64,000 nucleotides of DNA from Rhodobiaceae bacterium UBA4490 (lineage in GTDB: Bacteria; Pseudomonadota; Alphaproteobacteria; Parvibaculales; Parvibaculaceae). The position numbers were made by a program, and so were the translations under genes. This document shows, piece by piece, positions 1 through 8,691 of this stretch (position 1 is the stretch's first letter; every line of letters starts with the position of its first letter). Under the pieces are notes generated by a model, which did no database searches, had not been told where the DNA came from, and saw only the letters and a list, made by a program, of their open reading frames with translations. The stretch is from contig DGNO01000001.1 in assembly GCA_002389665.1 (NCBI GenBank), positions 211,564 through 275,563 of the forward strand. The letters are read 5' to 3'.

Positions 1-139
1 CGCGTGCGAGATAGATGTTCCCGCGAAGCTGTTTTTTGGTTTCCGATTCAAAGTCAAATTCGTCGACTCGATTGCCGTTCACGACCACCACCCGGGTTTC
101 TTCCGGGTGGGCCGCGTCGATCAACATTTTGCTTCCCAT
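1..139 (-). CDS. rne: Ribonuclease E, 5' end only (partial)
   Basis: Endoribonuclease of the RNA degradosome. Only the first 46 codons lie in the window; the gene runs off the left edge. The translated start (MGSKMLIDAAHPEET... then FDFESETKKQLRGNIYLAR) is the hallmark N-terminus of RNase E/G, just before the S1 domain. The ATG at 137-139 is preferred over the ATG at 125-127 because alphaproteobacterial RNase E typically begins M-x-x-K-M-L-I-D. It is divergent from amiC, with a 660-bp gap that probably holds a long rne leader. Confidence 0.93.
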   Translation of the reverse strand, partial: MGSKMLIDAAHPEETRVVVVNGNRVDEFDFESETKKQLRGNIYLAR

Positions 140-803
140 TAATTTCTTCTCCGCGACGCCGGCCTGGGAACTCTTCGCGCGTGGTCATTAACCCGCGGCG
201 GGAGGAGGCGGCGCCGATTGTGTGTGTCCAGATATGGGCCTTGTGTCGCGTCCGTTCTGCGGGCGCGCGGCGATCCAGAGTGGTGTTTAAGGGTGAAGTA
301 CCGAGGGCCGACGGCAAAGCGATCCTGCGGGACGGGCGGGGCATTGTTATTGCCACGCACCGCATCTCCGGGGCCGCTGTTGTCGTTATTATATGCGCCT
401 CGTGCATTCTCTTGGCTCCCGCGCCCCTTAATCGCCGGGCGCGTGGCGAATTCTTTCTGGTGTGAACCCCGGCCGATGGGCCTGGTTTTCACATGGCTGA
501 GACAAACTGTTCCGAAGGGACCGTTTTCCTATTGGAGACGGATCGGAACCGGCTTTCGAGGGAGAGGAATCACTGTCTCTCCTGCCGGAGGTCTTCTACC
601 GGTACCCGTTTTACCGTTACCCGCTTCGACTTGGCAAGCTGCATTGGCAGGCAGCGCCCGGAGCAGGTGGTTCCGTATTAACCATTTCTCCATTGATATT
701 TGGTTAAATTCCCGCAAAGTAGCCGGATATCCAGGCGAATTGAGAATATCGTTTGGGGACCGGCAGTTAGGTGTGGTCTCGGTTGCAGGGATTCTGAGTA
801 GGC
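140..803. other. Divergent rne/amiC intergenic region with probable long rne leader
   Basis: No convincing gene is seen in these 664 bases. On the minus strand a TATAAT hexamer lies at 388-393, which would give an rne leader of about 240 nt; its -35 is poor. Long autoregulatory 5' leaders are known for rne in enterobacteria, so a leader here is plausible inference. At 678-707 an inverted repeat of TTAACCA and TGGTTAA (16-nt spacer) resembles CtrA-type half-sites and could serve either gene. Short imperfect repeats of the type CCGTTACCCG occur near 600-630. Confidence 0.4.
678..707. promoter_or_regulatory. TTAACCA / TGGTTAA dyad (CtrA-like half-sites) upstream of amiC
   Basis: Perfect 7-bp inverted arms at 678-684 and 701-707, separated by 16 nt. 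TTAACCAT is a CtrA-type half-site motif in alphaproteobacteria, and the same octamer recurs before mrcA (2153-2160). The regulator is inferred, not shown. Confidence 0.35.
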
Positions 804-2078
804 ATGATGGATGGGGTTTCGGCCAAAGCTGCCGCATCATGGGGGAAAGTGATTCTTTTCCTTGCTGCCGCTTTTTTCGCCCTTGTGGCGGGGCTGGCGG
901 CCGTAAGGGCGGAGGCGCCTGTGCCTGCCGCGCTCGGCACCTCGCCGGCCGTCAACAGCGTGCGTCTCGGCGATCACGGCAAAAGCACCCGTTTCGTCAT
1001 CGAACTTGCCCAGCCCGTCAAACACAAGACTTTCACGCTCGCGGACCCTTACCGGGTGGTCATCGACCTGCCGGAGGTTGAGTTCAACCTGCCTCAGGGC
1101 GCGGGCCAGGAAGGGCGCGGCTTCATCAATGGCTACCGCTACGGGCTTTTCCAGTCCGGGCAGTCGCGCATCGTCATCGACACCAAGGTGCCGGTCGCCA
1201 TTTCCAAGGATTTCGCTCTCGACCCGCAAAGCGGCTTCGGCTACCGCATCGTGATCGACCTGACGGAGACGACACGCAGCGCCTTCCTGCAGGGGCGCGA
1301 ATGGCCCTCCCAGCCTGCGGTCAAGCCGCCCGTGCAGACGCCGGTCCCGGTGCAGCCTGCCCAGGACACCAAGCGCGTGGTCGTCATCGATCCGGGCCAT
1401 GGCGGCGTCGATCCGGGCACCCATGGCTCGACCGGGGTCCAGGAAAAAGACGTGGTGCTGGCCTTCGCCAAAGAATTGCATCGCCAGCTAGGTGCAACCG
1501 GGCGTTATCACGTGCGCCTGACCCGCGATACGGACCGCTTCATTCCGCTGCGCCAGCGTGTCGCGATTGCCCGCCAGCACAAGGCGGATCTCTTCATTTC
1601 CATCCACGCGGATGCGGTAGGCAGGGGGAACGTGCGCGGGATGTCCGTTTACACGCTTTCCGAAACCTCCTCGGACAAGGAAGCGGCGGAACTGGCCCGC
1701 AAGGAAAACCTCTCCGACGTGATTGCCGGGGTCGATCTTTACGGCGAGCCGGGGGAAGTGACGGATATTCTGATCGATCTCGCGCAGCGGGAGACGAAGA
1801 ACTTTTCTGCGAACTTTGCCCGCAAAGTCGTTGATCATGCAGGTAAATCCACCACGCTGCTTCAGCGCACGCACCGCTTTGCCGGCTTCCGCGTGCTCAA
1901 GGCGCCGGACGTGCCTTCCGTGCTGGTGGAGCTCGGCTTCCTGACCAACCGCTCCGATGAGAAGAACCTCATGTCGGCGTCCTGGCGCACCAAGGTGGCG
2001 GGCAGTCTGGTGCGGGCCGTGGATAGCTATTTCGGCGACCGCTATGCCGAAGGGGTTTATGCGGGTCCGGCTCAGTAG
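804..2078 (+). CDS. amiC: N-acetylmuramoyl-L-alanine amidase, AMIN plus Amidase_3
   Basis: Periplasmic zinc amidase that cleaves the lactyl-L-Ala bond of peptidoglycan during daughter-cell separation. A hydrophobic signal segment lies at residues ~15-36. An AMIN domain follows at ~50-155 (VRLGDHGKSTRFVIEL, YRVVIDL), then a proline-rich linker. The Amidase_3 domain occupies ~195-410 with zinc ligands in IDPGHGG, QEKDVV and ISIHADA, and the catalytic Glu in VLVELGFLTN. The 424-residue length is typical. The start is ATG-ATG at 804/807; either could be used. It is followed 93 bp later by mrcA in the same direction, so the two form a cell-wall pair. Confidence 0.95.
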   Translation: MMDGVSAKAAASWGKVILFLAAAFFALVAGLAAVRAEAPVPAALGTSPAVNSVRLGDHGKSTRFVIELAQPVKHKTFTLADPYRVVIDLPEVEFNLPQGAGQEGRGFINGYRYGLFQSGQSRIVIDTKVPVAISKDFALDPQSGFGYRIVIDLTETTRSAFLQGREWPSQPAVKPPVQTPVPVQPAQDTKRVVVIDPGHGGVDPGTHGSTGVQEKDVVLAFAKELHRQLGATGRYHVRLTRDTDRFIPLRQRVAIARQHKADLFISIHADAVGRGNVRGMSVYTLSETSSDKEAAELARKENLSDVIAGVDLYGEPGEVTDILIDLAQRETKNFSANFARKVVDHAGKSTTLLQRTHRFAGFRVLKAPDVPSVLVELGFLTNRSDEKNLMSASWRTKVAGSLVRAVDSYFGDRYAEGVYAGPAQ

Positions 2079-2152
2079 CGCCCGGCTGTCTTAAAGCCGG
2101 TCATTTGTCAGCCACATTTCGCCGCTAAAAGCAGGACAATTCGGCGCCTTTG

Positions 2153-2160
2153 TTAACCAT
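2153..2160 (+). promoter_or_regulatory. TTAACCAT motif just upstream of mrcA
   Basis: A TTAACCAT octamer, a CtrA-type half-site, ends 11 bp before the proposed TTG start of mrcA. A site this close to the start would more likely act on a downstream or overlapping promoter. Low-confidence regulatory call. Confidence 0.3.
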
Positions 2161-2171
2161 GAGGCATCAAA

Positions 2172-4757
2172 TTGTTCGTAAAATTGCGCCAATCTCTCTC
2201 CCGCATGGGCGAGAGCATGGTAAAGCACTATAGTGATCGGCAACGGCGCCGCGCGGCCCGCAAGGATGAGCCCGCGCGGAAGGGGGCTAGGCGTACACGC
2301 ATGCTAAGAGTTTTCGCGGTTTTGAGTGCCACAGCGCTGGTGCTGCTTGTCGGCGGCGCCCTGGCGGGGGTCTATATGATCTGGCGGTTGTCGAACGACC
2401 TGCCCGATTACGATCATCTGGCCCGCTACGAGCCGCCTGTGATGACCCGTGTGCATGCCGGTGACGGGGGCCTGATCGCCGAATATGCCCGCGAGCGCCG
2501 TCTTTATGTGCCGATCGAGGCCATTCCGCCCCACGTGATCAACGCGTTCCTCGCCGCCGAGGACAAGAATTTCTATCAGCATGACGGCATCGACGCCCAG
2601 GGCGTGATGCGTGCGGTGCTGACCAATATCGGCAATATCATCAATGACCGCCGCCTGCAGGGCGCCTCGACCATCACGCAGCAGGTAGCGAAGAACTTTC
2701 TCCTCAGCTCCGATGTCACCGTCGAGCGCAAGCTGAAAGAAGCGCTGCTTGCCCTGCGGATCGAGGAAGCCTTTTCCAAGCAGCAGATCCTCGAGCTTTA
2801 TCTCAATGAGATTTATCTCGGCCTCGGCTCTTACGGCGTGGCGGCTGCCGCCTTGAACTATTTTGGTAAGTCTCTCGACCAACTTACTGTTGCAGAAGCA
2901 GCTTATTTGGCTGCGCTGCCCAAAGCACCGAACAATTATCACCCCTTCCGCCAGCGCGAGCGCGCCATTGCCCGGCGCAACTGGGTGATCGGCCGGATGG
3001 AAGAAAACGGTTTCGTGACCTCCTTCGAGGCCTCCGAAGCGCGGGGCGAGGATTTGGTGGTGACGCCGCGGCCCTTCGGCGCGCAGCTTGTCGATGCGAA
3101 TTTCTTCGTCGAGGAAGTGCGCCGTGAACTTTACGACCGTTACGGCGAAGAGCGTCTTTATGAAGGCGGGCTTTCCGTGCGCACGACGCTCGATCCCGAG
3201 CTGCAGGCCGCGGCCCGCAAGGCGCTGCGCGACGGGCTTGTCGCCTATGACCGCCGCCATGGCTGGCGCGGCCCGGTGGGCAAGCTGGAGCCGGGTGAAA
3301 ACTGGCACAAAGCGCTTTCCGAAATCGAACTGGCGGGCGATATCGCCCCCTGGACCCTTGCCGCCGTTGTGGGGCTCAATGAGAAAAGCGCCAAGATCGG
3401 CCTGCGCCCGGAAAAACTGATTTCCGGCTCCTTCTCCGAAGACGTCGCGACCGGCACCATTCCGCTCAGCGAAATGAAATGGGCGCGCGAATATAAGAGC
3501 GAAAACGCGCTGGGACCTGAGGTGAGCAAGCCCGCCGATGTGCTTTCCGTGGGCGACATCGTCTTTGTCGAGCCGCTGGACGGCGAAGAAGGCAAATATG
3601 TGCTGCGCCAGGTCCCGAAGGTGAACGGCGCGGTGGTTGCGCTCGACCCGCATACGGGCCGTATCCTGGCGATGGAAGGCGGGTTCAGCTTCGAGCTTTC
3701 CGAGTTCAACCGCGCCGTGCAGGCCAAGCGCCAGCCTGGCTCTTCGTTCAAACCTTTCGTTTATGCAGCGGCCCTCGATTCCGGCTTCACGCCCTCGAGC
3801 CTTATTCTCGATGCGCCTTTCGTGATGGACCAGGGCCCGGGCCTTGCGCTCTGGAAGCCGGAAAACTACGGCAACCGCTTCTATGGTCCCTCGACCTTGC
3901 GCCTTGGTATCGAAAAGTCGCGGAACGTCATGACCGTGCGCCTCGCGCAGAATATCGGCATGGACAAGGTGGTGGATTATGCCGAGCGCTTCGGCGTGAC
4001 GGATAATATGCCGCCGGTGCTTTCCATGGCGCTCGGGGCGGGCGAAACCACGCTTCTCGATATGACCACGGCCTATGCGATGCTGGTCAATGGCGGCAAG
4101 CAGATCGAGCCGACATTGGTCGACCGTATTCAGGACCGCTGGGGCCGCACGATCTACCGCCATGAAAAGCGCGTCTGCGAGGAGTGCGATGCGCAGGAAT
4201 GGAAAGGCCAGGAGCCGCCGGAACTGCCCGATCTGCGCGAGCAGGTGATTTCCCCGCAAACCGCCTATCAGGTCGTCTCCATGCTGGAAGGTGTTGTCCA
4301 GCGGGGCACGGGCCGCACGGTTGCCTCCGTCGGCGTGCCGCTGGCGGGCAAGACCGGCACCACCAATGACGAGCGCGATGCTTGGTTCGTCGGCTTTTCG
4401 CCGAACCTCGCCGTCGGCGTCTTTGTCGGTTTCGATGAGCCCAAGCCCATGGGCAAGGGGGAAACGGGCGGCGGCGTCGCCGCGCCCATCTTCCGGGATT
4501 TCATGCAGGCGGCAATCGGCGATGAGCCGGGTGTGCCGTTCCGCATTCCCTCGGGTGTCAATCTCGTGCGCGTCAACGCCAAGACCGGGCAAATCGCTCA
4601 GCCGGGCGATGACAATGTGATTCTGGAAGCCTTCCGCGATGGCACCGAGCCGTCCCAGCCCGAAGCCGAGCCCTTCAATGCGGTTGGCAGCGAAGGGGGG
4701 TACGGTGAAGGCCAGCCCGATGTCTCGCTGGGTGCAGGGACGGGCGGTCTCTACTAG
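2172..4757 (+). CDS. mrcA: Penicillin-binding protein 1A (bifunctional transglycosylase/transpeptidase)
   Basis: Class A PBP that polymerises and cross-links peptidoglycan at the inner membrane. A basic cytoplasmic head precedes one TM helix (~45-70). The GT51 transglycosylase domain (~90-270) shows EDKNFYQHDGID, GASTITQQ and EAYLAALPKAPNNY. The transpeptidase domain carries the SxxK serine in QPGSSFKPF, the SRN motif in EKSRNVM, and KTGTT. The 861-residue length is normal for PBP1A. The start used is TTG at 2172, with GAGG seven bases upstream; internal ATG codons at 2205 and 2217 are alternatives with weaker Shine-Dalgarno sequences. The C-terminus is Gly/Glu-rich and low in complexity. Confidence 0.95.
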   Translation: MFVKLRQSLSRMGESMVKHYSDRQRRRAARKDEPARKGARRTRMLRVFAVLSATALVLLVGGALAGVYMIWRLSNDLPDYDHLARYEPPVMTRVHAGDGGLIAEYARERRLYVPIEAIPPHVINAFLAAEDKNFYQHDGIDAQGVMRAVLTNIGNIINDRRLQGASTITQQVAKNFLLSSDVTVERKLKEALLALRIEEAFSKQQILELYLNEIYLGLGSYGVAAAALNYFGKSLDQLTVAEAAYLAALPKAPNNYHPFRQRERAIARRNWVIGRMEENGFVTSFEASEARGEDLVVTPRPFGAQLVDANFFVEEVRRELYDRYGEERLYEGGLSVRTTLDPELQAAARKALRDGLVAYDRRHGWRGPVGKLEPGENWHKALSEIELAGDIAPWTLAAVVGLNEKSAKIGLRPEKLISGSFSEDVATGTIPLSEMKWAREYKSENALGPEVSKPADVLSVGDIVFVEPLDGEEGKYVLRQVPKVNGAVVALDPHTGRILAMEGGFSFELSEFNRAVQAKRQPGSSFKPFVYAAALDSGFTPSSLILDAPFVMDQGPGLALWKPENYGNRFYGPSTLRLGIEKSRNVMTVRLAQNIGMDKVVDYAERFGVTDNMPPVLSMALGAGETTLLDMTTAYAMLVNGGKQIEPTLVDRIQDRWGRTIYRHEKRVCEECDAQEWKGQEPPELPDLREQVISPQTAYQVVSMLEGVVQRGTGRTVASVGVPLAGKTGTTNDERDAWFVGFSPNLAVGVFVGFDEPKPMGKGETGGGVAAPIFRDFMQAAIGDEPGVPFRIPSGVNLVRVNAKTGQIAQPGDDNVILEAFRDGTEPSQPEAEPFNAVGSEGGYGEGQPDVSLGAGTGGLY

Positions 4758-4873
4758 AGGCACGGCGCGACCTTTACAGGTCCGGGCCTTATGCCTATGG
4801 TCCGCCCTCGCCGGGATACCCCCGGCTTCATCCCGAAACGTATCCACCGTTCGGAAAGCTTGAGGAGACACGC

Positions 4874-6005
4874 ATGCGTGCGGAAATCCAAGTGGTCGTC
4901 GACGAGATCAAAAGCTCGCTGGCGCTGCTGAGGAGGCATCTTTGACTGGGATCGTGCCCAGCGCCGCCTCGACGAACTGAACGCCAAGGCCGAAGACCCT
5001 GATCTCTGGAACAACCCCACCGAAGCCCAGGCGCTGATGCGCGAGCGCACGCGCCTTGAGGAATCCATGAACGCCTATCTGGCGATCGAGCAGGACCTCA
5101 ACGATAATACCGAGCTCATCGAGATGGGCGAGAGCGAGGGTGACGAGCAGGTCGTCAAAGACGCCGAAGCTGCGCTCCTGGCGGCGCGCGATCTTGCCGC
5201 CAAGCGCGAGGTGGAAACGCTGCTTTCCGGCGAAGCGGACGGCAACGATACTTATCTCGAAGTTCATGCGGGCGCAGGCGGCACAGAAAGCCAGGATTGG
5301 GCAAGCATGCTGCTGCGCATGTATACCCGCTGGGCGGAAGCGCGCGGCTTCAAGGTCGAACTTCTGGAGCGCCATGACGGGGATGAAGCGGGTATCAAAT
5401 CCGCCACGCTGCTGATCAAGGGCCAGGACGCTTACGGCTGGGCGAAAACGGAATCGGGTGTGCACCGGCTGGTGCGTATTTCGCCTTACGATTCCAGCGC
5501 GCGCCGGCACACGAGCTTTGCCAGTGTCTGGGTCTTCCCGGTGATCGACGATTCCATCGATATCGATATCAATGAAAGCGATTGCCGCATCGATACCTAC
5601 CGGGCGAGCGGGGCGGGCGGTCAGCACGTCAACACGACGGACAGCGCCGTGCGCATCACCCACGTGCCGACGGGCATTGTGGTGCAGTGTCAGAACGAAC
5701 GCTCGCAGCACAAGAACCGGGCCGCCGCCTGGGACATGCTGCGCGCGCGCCTTTATGAGCTCGAGCTGCAAAAGCGCGAAGACGCGGCGAATGCGGAAGC
5801 TGCCTCGAAAACCGATATCGGCTGGGGCCACCAGATCCGCTCCTATGTGCTGCATCCCTATCAGATGGTGAAGGATTTGCGCACCGGGGTGGAAACCTCG
5901 AACACGCAAGGCATGCTCGACGGCGCGCTGCTCGACGAGTTCATGGCCGCCGCGCTTGCCGCGCGGGTGCACGGCACGAGCTCCGAGGTGGAAGATATCG
6001 TGTAG
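4874..6005 (+). CDS. prfB: Peptide chain release factor 2, with programmed +1 frameshift
   Basis: Class I release factor reading UGA and UAA. Translation starts at ATG 4874 (TGAGGAGA upstream) and reads 23 codons to CTT followed by in-frame TGA at 4943-4945. A +1 slip there resumes at GAC 4944 ([13 protein letters not shown]...) and runs to 6005, giving 376 residues, the normal RF2 length. The peptidyl-hydrolysis GGQ is at residues 248-250. The codon-recognition tripeptide is SPY at ~203-205, where E. coli RF2 has SPF. Neither frame alone encodes a full RF2. The frameshift autoregulates RF2: scarce RF2 favours slippage at UGA. It lies 116 bp after mrcA. Confidence 0.95.
4931..4946 (+). promoter_or_regulatory. 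prfB programmed +1 frameshift signal
   Basis: An internal Shine-Dalgarno-like AGGAGG (4931-4936) precedes CAT and the slippery CTT TGA C (4940-4946). In E. coli the equivalent is AGGGGG TAT CTT TGA C, with the same three-base gap. Every known element is present: SD, CUU P-site codon, and UGA followed by C, the weakest termination context. Confidence 0.95.
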
Positions 6006-6064
6006 GGTGGCTATCTGCCTTTAACGGCGCCGCCTTAAGCCTCCTAGACTGTTATTGTTGCCAT

Positions 6065-6202
6065 ATGGACCCCGGGTCAAGCCCGGGGTGACATGTGTTC
6101 CATAAAGCAAGCGCGCTGCCTTTCAACACATACAGGCTGTCACCCCGGGCTTGACCCGGGGTCCATGCAGCTTCCCGGTCCGGACGGCGATGGCAGATGA
6201 AG
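6065..6202. repeat. Paired palindromic repeat element, copy A
   Basis: Perfect 29-bp inverted arms (6065-6093 and 6138-6166) of the ATGGACCCCGGG... type. The 44-nt asymmetric loop contains a second short dyad (TGTGTT/AACACA). Similarity to copy B continues about 36 bp past the right arm, to 6202. It sits just after prfB and 7 bp before the end of the azoreductase gene, so its transcript hairpin could also act as a terminator. This is an alphaproteobacterial intergenic palindromic repeat; the family name is not known to me. Confidence 0.9.
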
Positions 6203-6209
6203 CTGCAGC

Positions 6210-6896
6210 TTATCCCGCAGGCACACAGGCATCGTTCGTTTCGCTGACCTGTGCAAACCGCCGTGCCAAGGCGCGGGTTGCGTCTTTTGCGGCGATGACC
6301 GACCGTTCATGCCGCTCATCCTTGAACTCCTGATATTCGATGGCGACCGTATGGATGTTTGCGGTGCTGACGCCGAAATAATGCGCGCAGGCGGCAATTG
6401 CAGGGTCGAGCGCATTCAAGTGCGCCCGCGGCCCGCCGGGTTCAAAACCGAACTCGCCGCGCGATGACAGCACGACCAGTTGCTTGTCCTTCAGGATCGG
6501 TTCGATCGGGAAATCGCCGCGCGCCAGATCGAACGAGAAGGTCCGGCCGATCCGTGCAATGTGATCGATCCAGCCTTTCAACGCGGCAGGCATCCCGTAA
6601 TTATACATCGGCGCTCCCATGACGATGATATCCGCAGCAGTAACCTCATCGATCAGCGCATCGGAAAGGGCCAGCCGCCCGGCCATCCAGTCCTCGCGCG
6701 CTTCAGGCGGGGTAAAGGCTGCGTGGACAAAGCGGTGATCGATGGCCGGCACCGGGTCTTTCCCGATATCGCGGGTAATCACCTTTGCGTCCGGATTGGC
6801 GTGCAATAATTCATTTGTGAAAAGCGCCGTCAGCATGCGCGTCAGGGAACGGTCTTGCTGCTGGGCGCTGGCGTCGATGCGGAGCAGGGTGGTCAT
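6210..6896 (-). CDS. azoR: FMN-dependent NADH-azoreductase (AcpD/AzoR family)
   Basis: Flavodoxin-like-fold quinone/azo reductase using FMN and NAD(P)H. The N-terminal phosphate-binding loop is in RIDASAQQQDRSLTR. The FMN-contacting APMYNYGMPAALKGWID motif is at ~95-111, and SSRGEFGF lies near residue 150. The 228-residue length is slightly above AzoR (~200). It is divergent from a LysR gene 122 bp away that probably controls it. The two genes are bracketed by repeat copies A and B. Confidence 0.9.
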   Translation of the reverse strand: MTTLLRIDASAQQQDRSLTRMLTALFTNELLHANPDAKVITRDIGKDPVPAIDHRFVHAAFTPPEAREDWMAGRLALSDALIDEVTAADIIVMGAPMYNYGMPAALKGWIDHIARIGRTFSFDLARGDFPIEPILKDKQLVVLSSRGEFGFEPGGPRAHLNALDPAIAACAHYFGVSTANIHTVAIEYQEFKDERHERSVIAAKDATRALARRFAQVSETNDACVPAG

Positions 6897-6951
6897 GGTT
6901 TCCTCCTGTGTAGGGGTGATCTCTCCCCGTCACGCCAGGAGCTAGCAGCCA

Positions 6952-7003
6952 TCGAAATTTTTGGCCAAAGCGAATATTTCAGGCCTATAGTGAATGAGAT
7001 TCA
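6952..7003. promoter_or_regulatory. Divergent azoR/lysR control region with small dyads
   Basis: The 122-bp divergent gap contains TTTTGGCCAAA, flanked by GAAAT and ATTTC (6952-6980), and TGAAT-GAG-ATTCA (6991-7003). The layout matches the usual LysR regulator/target arrangement, but which dyad is the operator cannot be decided from sequence. Confidence 0.3.
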
Positions 7004-7018
7004 TCATGCGAGGCTGCC

Positions 7019-7897
7019 ATGCGCAAACTTCCCCCTCTGCATGCCTTGCGCGCCTTTGAGGCTGCGGCGCGGCATCTGCATTTTGCCCGTGCGGCAGACG
7101 AGCTCGGCCTGACGCCGACTGCGATCAGCCATCAGGTGCGGCAGCTGGAAGCGATCCTCGGGGTGGAGTTGTTTTGCCGTTTTCCGCGCCCCGTGCGGCT
7201 TTCTCCGGCGGGGGAAAAGCTGTTTCCGGTTCTGCGCACGGCGCTCGACCAGATTGCAGGCACGATCGACCAGTTGACCGTCACCGCGCCCGAAGCGCCG
7301 CTGCGCCTATCGGTCACGATGGCCTTTGCCAGCCGCTGGCTGATGCCGCGCCTGCCGCGGCTGCGTGAAGAAATGGGGCTCAACATCACGGTCGAGGCCG
7401 CCGACCTGCCAGCCGATCTGCATGCGTCGGATATCGACATGGCAATCCGCTATGCCGCCGAGCCCGATGGCCAGGCGGATTGGCACCGGCTCTTCGCCGA
7501 CGCGATCATACCGGTTTGCGCGCCGGATCTGGTCAAGACGGCGCCGCCGCTCGCGCCGGATGAGGTTCTGTCGCTGCCCTTGCTGGAATACCGCTGGAAA
7601 ACCGCCTCAAGCAACGCGCCGAGTTGGGGCCGCTGGCGCGCCCATGCTGGCGCTACAGCGCCGCTGCCCGCTGCGGCGCAAAGCTTTTCCGAAGAAATCC
7701 ACGCGATTGATGCGGCGGTGTCCGGTCAGGGGGCGGCGCTCGCCTCGCAGCATCTTGTGGCGGATTTGCTGAAGGCGGGCGAGCTTGTGCAACTGTCCGA
7801 TATTGCCTTGCCGGGCCTGACCTATTGGGCGGTGTTCCTGCCCACTCATCCTCATAAGGATCGTCTGGAGCATCTGTTGGGCTGGCTCCGCGCTTAA
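7019..7897 (+). CDS. LysR-family transcriptional regulator, GcvA-like subgroup
   Basis: DNA-binding regulator with an N-terminal winged HTH (residues ~5-65). The opening LPPLHALRAFEAAARHLHFARAADELGLTPTAISHQVRQLE is typical of the GcvA/AmpR branch. The effector-binding domain fills ~90-290. The 292-residue length is normal. It is transcribed away from azoR, its likely target. The ligand is unknown. The upstream boundary is clean: ATG at 7019, 16 nt after the TGAAT/ATTCA dyad. Confidence 0.9.
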   Translation: MRKLPPLHALRAFEAAARHLHFARAADELGLTPTAISHQVRQLEAILGVELFCRFPRPVRLSPAGEKLFPVLRTALDQIAGTIDQLTVTAPEAPLRLSVTMAFASRWLMPRLPRLREEMGLNITVEAADLPADLHASDIDMAIRYAAEPDGQADWHRLFADAIIPVCAPDLVKTAPPLAPDEVLSLPLLEYRWKTASSNAPSWGRWRAHAGATAPLPAAAQSFSEEIHAIDAAVSGQGAALASQHLVADLLKAGELVQLSDIALPGLTYWAVFLPTHPHKDRLEHLLGWLRA

Positions 7898-7923
7898 ATC
7901 CCCGGTTCATTGGTGCTGCCATG

Positions 7924-8060
7924 TGGACCCCGGGACAAGCCCGGGGTGACATGTGTTCGATAAAGCAAGCGTACTGCCTTTCAACGCATACAGGCTGTCA
8001 CGCCGGGCTTGACCCGGGGTCCATGCAGCCTCTCGATCAGGGCAGCGATGCAGGATGAAG
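7924..8060. repeat. Paired palindromic repeat element, copy B
   Basis: Second copy of the element at 6065-6202, in the same orientation, with an almost identical loop (differences such as TTCCATAAAG/TTCGATAAAG) and conserved flanking sequence to about 8060. Its arms are slightly imperfect (GGGACAAGC left, CACGCCGGGC right). Copies A and B enclose the azoR-lysR pair as 138-bp direct repeats. Confidence 0.88.
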
Positions 8061-8072
8061 AAAAGCAGCCAA

Positions 8073-8100
8073 TAAAAAAGGGGCCTTCGAGGCCCCTTTG
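8073..8100 (-). terminator. Rho-independent terminator of the lmdC-bacA operon
   Basis: Read on the minus strand, AAAGGGGCC-TCGA-GGCCCC is followed by a run of T. It lies 25 bp downstream of the bactofilin stop codon. Confidence 0.85.
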
Positions 8101-8124
8101 TTTTCGTTGCTGGCAGCCTGCAGC

Positions 8125-8691
8125 TTATTGAGCAGCCGGACGCTTCACCACCACATTGCCGTCTTTCACGACAACGGGGCTGTCGCCGACTTTGCCCGAA
8201 CCGTTGGCGGCCGATTTCTGCGCGGCAGCCGGTGCGGGCTGCGGAGCAGGGGCCGGCTGCGGACGGGCTGCGCTCTGGCTGCTGACCGGCGTGGTCTGCG
8301 CCAGCGGGTCGTCGGAATGGCGGCAATTGCCTTCGAAGAAGGCGCCCGTTTCCACGGCCAGCGCTTCGTGCAGAATGTCGCCTTCCACATGACAGGTGGA
8401 GCAAAGCTGCACGCGGCGGCCACGGATGGAGCCGACGATGCGGCCGCGCACGACCAGGTCGTCCGCCATGACTTCGCCGTGGATGGTGGCTTTTTCGCCG
8501 ACGGTCAGCGAACCCGAGCGCACATCGCCATGCACGATGCCGTCGATCTGAATATCGCCGGAAGCAATCAGGTTGCCCTGAACTTCCAGATCGGCCGAGA
8601 TGATCGACGGCGCGGTGCGCGCGACGCTCCGCTTCGCCGGAACCGGCGCGCTTGCGGATTGCTTCTCGTTACCCTTGCTGCGTGAAAACAT
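8125..8691 (-). CDS. bacA: Bactofilin (polymer-forming cytoskeletal protein)
   Basis: Self-polymerising beta-helical scaffold protein. The start at 8691 (MFSRSKGNEKQ) gives 188 residues; an open frame further upstream overlaps the M23 gene and is not conserved-looking. The DUF583 core (~35-125) shows the regular beta-helix ladder: IISADLEVQGNLIASGDIQIDGIVHGDV, AMGE-type turns and CHVEGDILH. It is followed by a Pro/Ala/Gln-rich disordered tail. Its first 23 bases overlap the end of the upstream M23 peptidase gene, so translation is probably coupled. The same pairing (BacA-LmdC) localises peptidoglycan cleavage in stalked and budding alphaproteobacteria. Confidence 0.92.
   Translation of the reverse strand: MFSRSKGNEKQSASAPVPAKRSVARTAPSIISADLEVQGNLIASGDIQIDGIVHGDVRSGSLTVGEKATIHGEVMADDLVVRGRIVGSIRGRRVQLCSTCHVEGDILHEALAVETGAFFEGNCRHSDDPLAQTTPVSSQSAARPQPAPAPQPAPAAAQKSAANGSGKVGDSPVVVKDGNVVVKRPAAQ

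Noticed and set aside
2304..4871. Long open frames opposite mrcA (855 codons), the DUF3971 gene (874 codons, 12501-15125) and lon (855 codons, 59540-62107)
   Set aside because: They lie wholly antisense to well-recognised genes, lack recognisable domains and show the skewed His/Arg/Ala composition of GC-rich shadow frames.
4874..4945. prfB as a broken gene with a nonsense codon
   Set aside because: The stop is followed by C, preceded by CTT and an AGGAGG at the correct distance, and the +1 frame continues perfectly; it is the conserved programmed frameshift.
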